6,905 nucleotides of DNA from Chloroflexia bacterium. Its GTDB lineage: Bacteria; Chloroflexota; Chloroflexia; Thermomicrobiales; UBA6265. Each line of letters starts with the position of its first letter. Position 1 is the stretch's first letter. The DNA lies in assembly GCA_013696525.1 (NCBI GenBank), contig JACCYK010000610.1, positions 1 to 6,905 of the forward strand. Direction: 5' to 3'. The notes under the pieces are model-generated. The model was not told the origin of the DNA. It did no database searches and saw only the letters and a program-made list of their open reading frames with translations. The translations under genes were made by a program, and so were the position numbers. This document shows positions 5,895 through 6,905 of this stretch, in pieces.

Positions 5895-6905
5895 TTACCA
5901 GTCGAGATCGCAGCCTTCGATGCCGCCGGCGTAGCCTTCGAGGAAGGCCCGGACGCGGTCTTCGCCGGAGCCATGAGCGTTCGGATCACCCCAGCTCGTA
6001 CCGACCGGATCACCCGACAAGCTGGTCATGTAGATCGCTTCGTCGAGGTCGGACTCGTCCACCCAGCCGTTCTCCTCAGCCCCGCGGGTGTAGGCTCCGG
6101 CCAGGCAATCAGCCTGTTGCTCGAGCTCGATCGGCGCCAGGCTGCCCGACTGGTCAAGGGCGCCGATCAGATCCGCCCCAAGCTCGAGCTGAACGTGATG
6201 TCCCCACTCGTGGGCGACGACGACAAGCCAGCCATAGTCGCCAATCTGCTTCTCGATAATCTTCCGGAAGTCGGCCGAATAGTAAATGGTTTCGTCCAGG
6301 ACACAGTAGAAAGCCGCTTCCATGATCGGATCGGCCATGCCGCACCCGGTCTCGATCTCGGCGCGAAAACCGACCACGCCACCCGGCGGCTCATAGGCGT
6401 GACCAGCCAGCGCGAACTGGTAGGTCCAAAAGGCGTCGACATAGGCATGGAGCGCATCGGGGAACCGTTCGGCCCGTTCGGCGGCGCCGGCGGCGACGAT
6501 GGCCTCGGGACCATCCGGCACCAGCGCGTGCAGGGCGATCTGTTGATCGATGAAGGCTTGGCTGCCGCCGAAGAACCAATGCCACGCGCCGTCGTCCTCC
6601 ACCAGGTGAAACACGGTGACGACATCTTCGCGGACGCCGCCAACCCAATATGGCTGGACAACCTGCACTTGGGCCGTGCCGAAATAGGTCTCGCCGGTGA
6701 CGCCCCAGGTCCAGTCGATAAAGTTGATCGCGCTCACCGTCAGCTCGTCGGTCGTCTTCCCGGCCAGCACCGTATCGTACCAGCCGGCGAAGGCGGCGAA
6801 GGGAACCAGGCGGCGTGAATCAGGATGCAGCGTGTCATAGAGGGCGGCAAAGTCGCGGTCCATTTCGAGCCGTGACAACTCGACCGCCGCCGCCGTCACC
6901 TCGGC
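5895..6905 (-). CDS. Neutral zinc metallopeptidase with NTF2-like front domain, partial
   Basis: The frame is open to the window edge, so the N terminus, probably with a signal peptide, is missing; 336 residues are visible. Numbered from the GTG at 6897-6899, residues about 4-115 look like an NTF2/SnoaL-type fold (FAALYDTLHPDSRRLVPFAAF, WTWGVTGETYFGTAQV, WHWFFGGSQAF). From about 175 comes the putative neutral zinc metallopeptidase domain (YpfJ/PF04228 type): GCGMADPIMEAAFYCVLDETIYY, the zinc motif HEWGHH at 230-235 (encoded at 6195-6212), the third ligand Glu260 in LEQQADCLAGAY, and the family ending with AHGSGEDRVRAFLEGY and CDLDW. His230 and His234 bind zinc and Glu231 is catalytic. Cys186, Cys199, Cys265 and Cys330 could form disulfides, in keeping with action outside the cell. 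Substrate is unknown. The GTG at 6899 is unlikely to be the true start, because the frame continues upstream and the domain already begins there. Confidence 0.88.
   Translation of the reverse strand, partial: AEVTAAAVELSRLEMDRDFAALYDTLHPDSRRLVPFAAFAGWYDTVLAGKTTDELTVSAINFIDWTWGVTGETYFGTAQVQVVQPYWVGGVREDVVTVFHLVEDDGAWHWFFGGSQAFIDQQIALHALVPDGPEAIVAAGAAERAERFPDALHAYVDAFWTYQFALAGHAYEPPGGVVGFRAEIETGCGMADPIMEAAFYCVLDETIYYSADFRKIIEKQIGDYGWLVVVAHEWGHHVQLELGADLIGALDQSGSLAPIELEQQADCLAGAYTRGAEENGWVDESDLDEAIYMTSLSGDPVGTSWGDPNAHGSGEDRVRAFLEGYAGGIEGCDLDW

Noticed and set aside
1..6905. Defence island, CRISPR array, toxin-antitoxin pair, prophage or transposon.
   Set aside because: No regular repeats with spacers, no transposase, integrase or effector-like genes; all six genes fit housekeeping or envelope families or a lone membrane protein.

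Overview
This 6,905-base window is GC-rich bacterial chromosomal DNA with six protein genes, five on the minus strand and one on the plus strand. The mix of genes resembles that of Chloroflexota, probably near the Thermomicrobia: a secreted thrombospondin-3/malectin/L,D-transpeptidase fusion, a secreted-type neutral zinc metallopeptidase with an NTF2-like front domain, an M29 thermophilic-type aminopeptidase and a LarA-like protein. That placement is an inference from family resemblance; no rRNA or other phylogenetic marker is present. I see no tRNA, rRNA, CRISPR array, transposase, phage or plasmid gene.

Left block, minus strand, read right to left. A divergent promoter region around 3545-3580 drives a 581-residue exported cell-wall protein (1639-3384): signal peptide, two calcium-binding thrombospondin type 3 loops, a long acidic/proline linker, a malectin domain and a C-terminal YkuD L,D-transpeptidase domain. 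After 95 bases comes an M29-family aminopeptidase (440-1543), which may also have its own extended -10 promoter. Then, 33 bases on, comes a 107-residue single-span membrane protein of unknown function (83-406). A strong GC hairpin at 12-26 could end this unit.

The 366-base divergent gap (3385-3750) is less GC-rich than the genes around it. It carries a candidate promoter for each direction and several inverted repeats. To its right, on the plus strand, lies an HDDC2/YfbR-like HD-domain nucleotide phosphohydrolase (3751-4461).

Right block, minus strand. A partial neutral zinc metallopeptidase (5895-6905, its N terminus outside the window) is followed after 144 bases by a LarA-fold (DUF2088) protein (4458-5750). 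This gene converges on the HD gene, and the two stop codons overlap on opposite strands within the same four bases.

The most unusual non-coding signal is a pair of related elements of about 58 bases, roughly 70% identical by eye. One lies across the convergent HD/LarA-like gene ends, the other between the LarA-like and metallopeptidase genes. The second holds a perfect 22-base palindrome; the first supplies the last 16 or so codons of the HD gene. They look like members of a dispersed intergenic repeat family that could act as terminators.

The genes do not form one clear pathway. Common themes are cell-envelope work (transpeptidase, metallopeptidase, small membrane protein) and housekeeping metabolism (aminopeptidase, nucleotidase, LarA-like enzyme). 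I find no convincing new defence or mobile system. The best leads are the transpeptidase architecture with its altered active-site motif, the LarA-like enzyme of unknown substrate, and the repeat pair.
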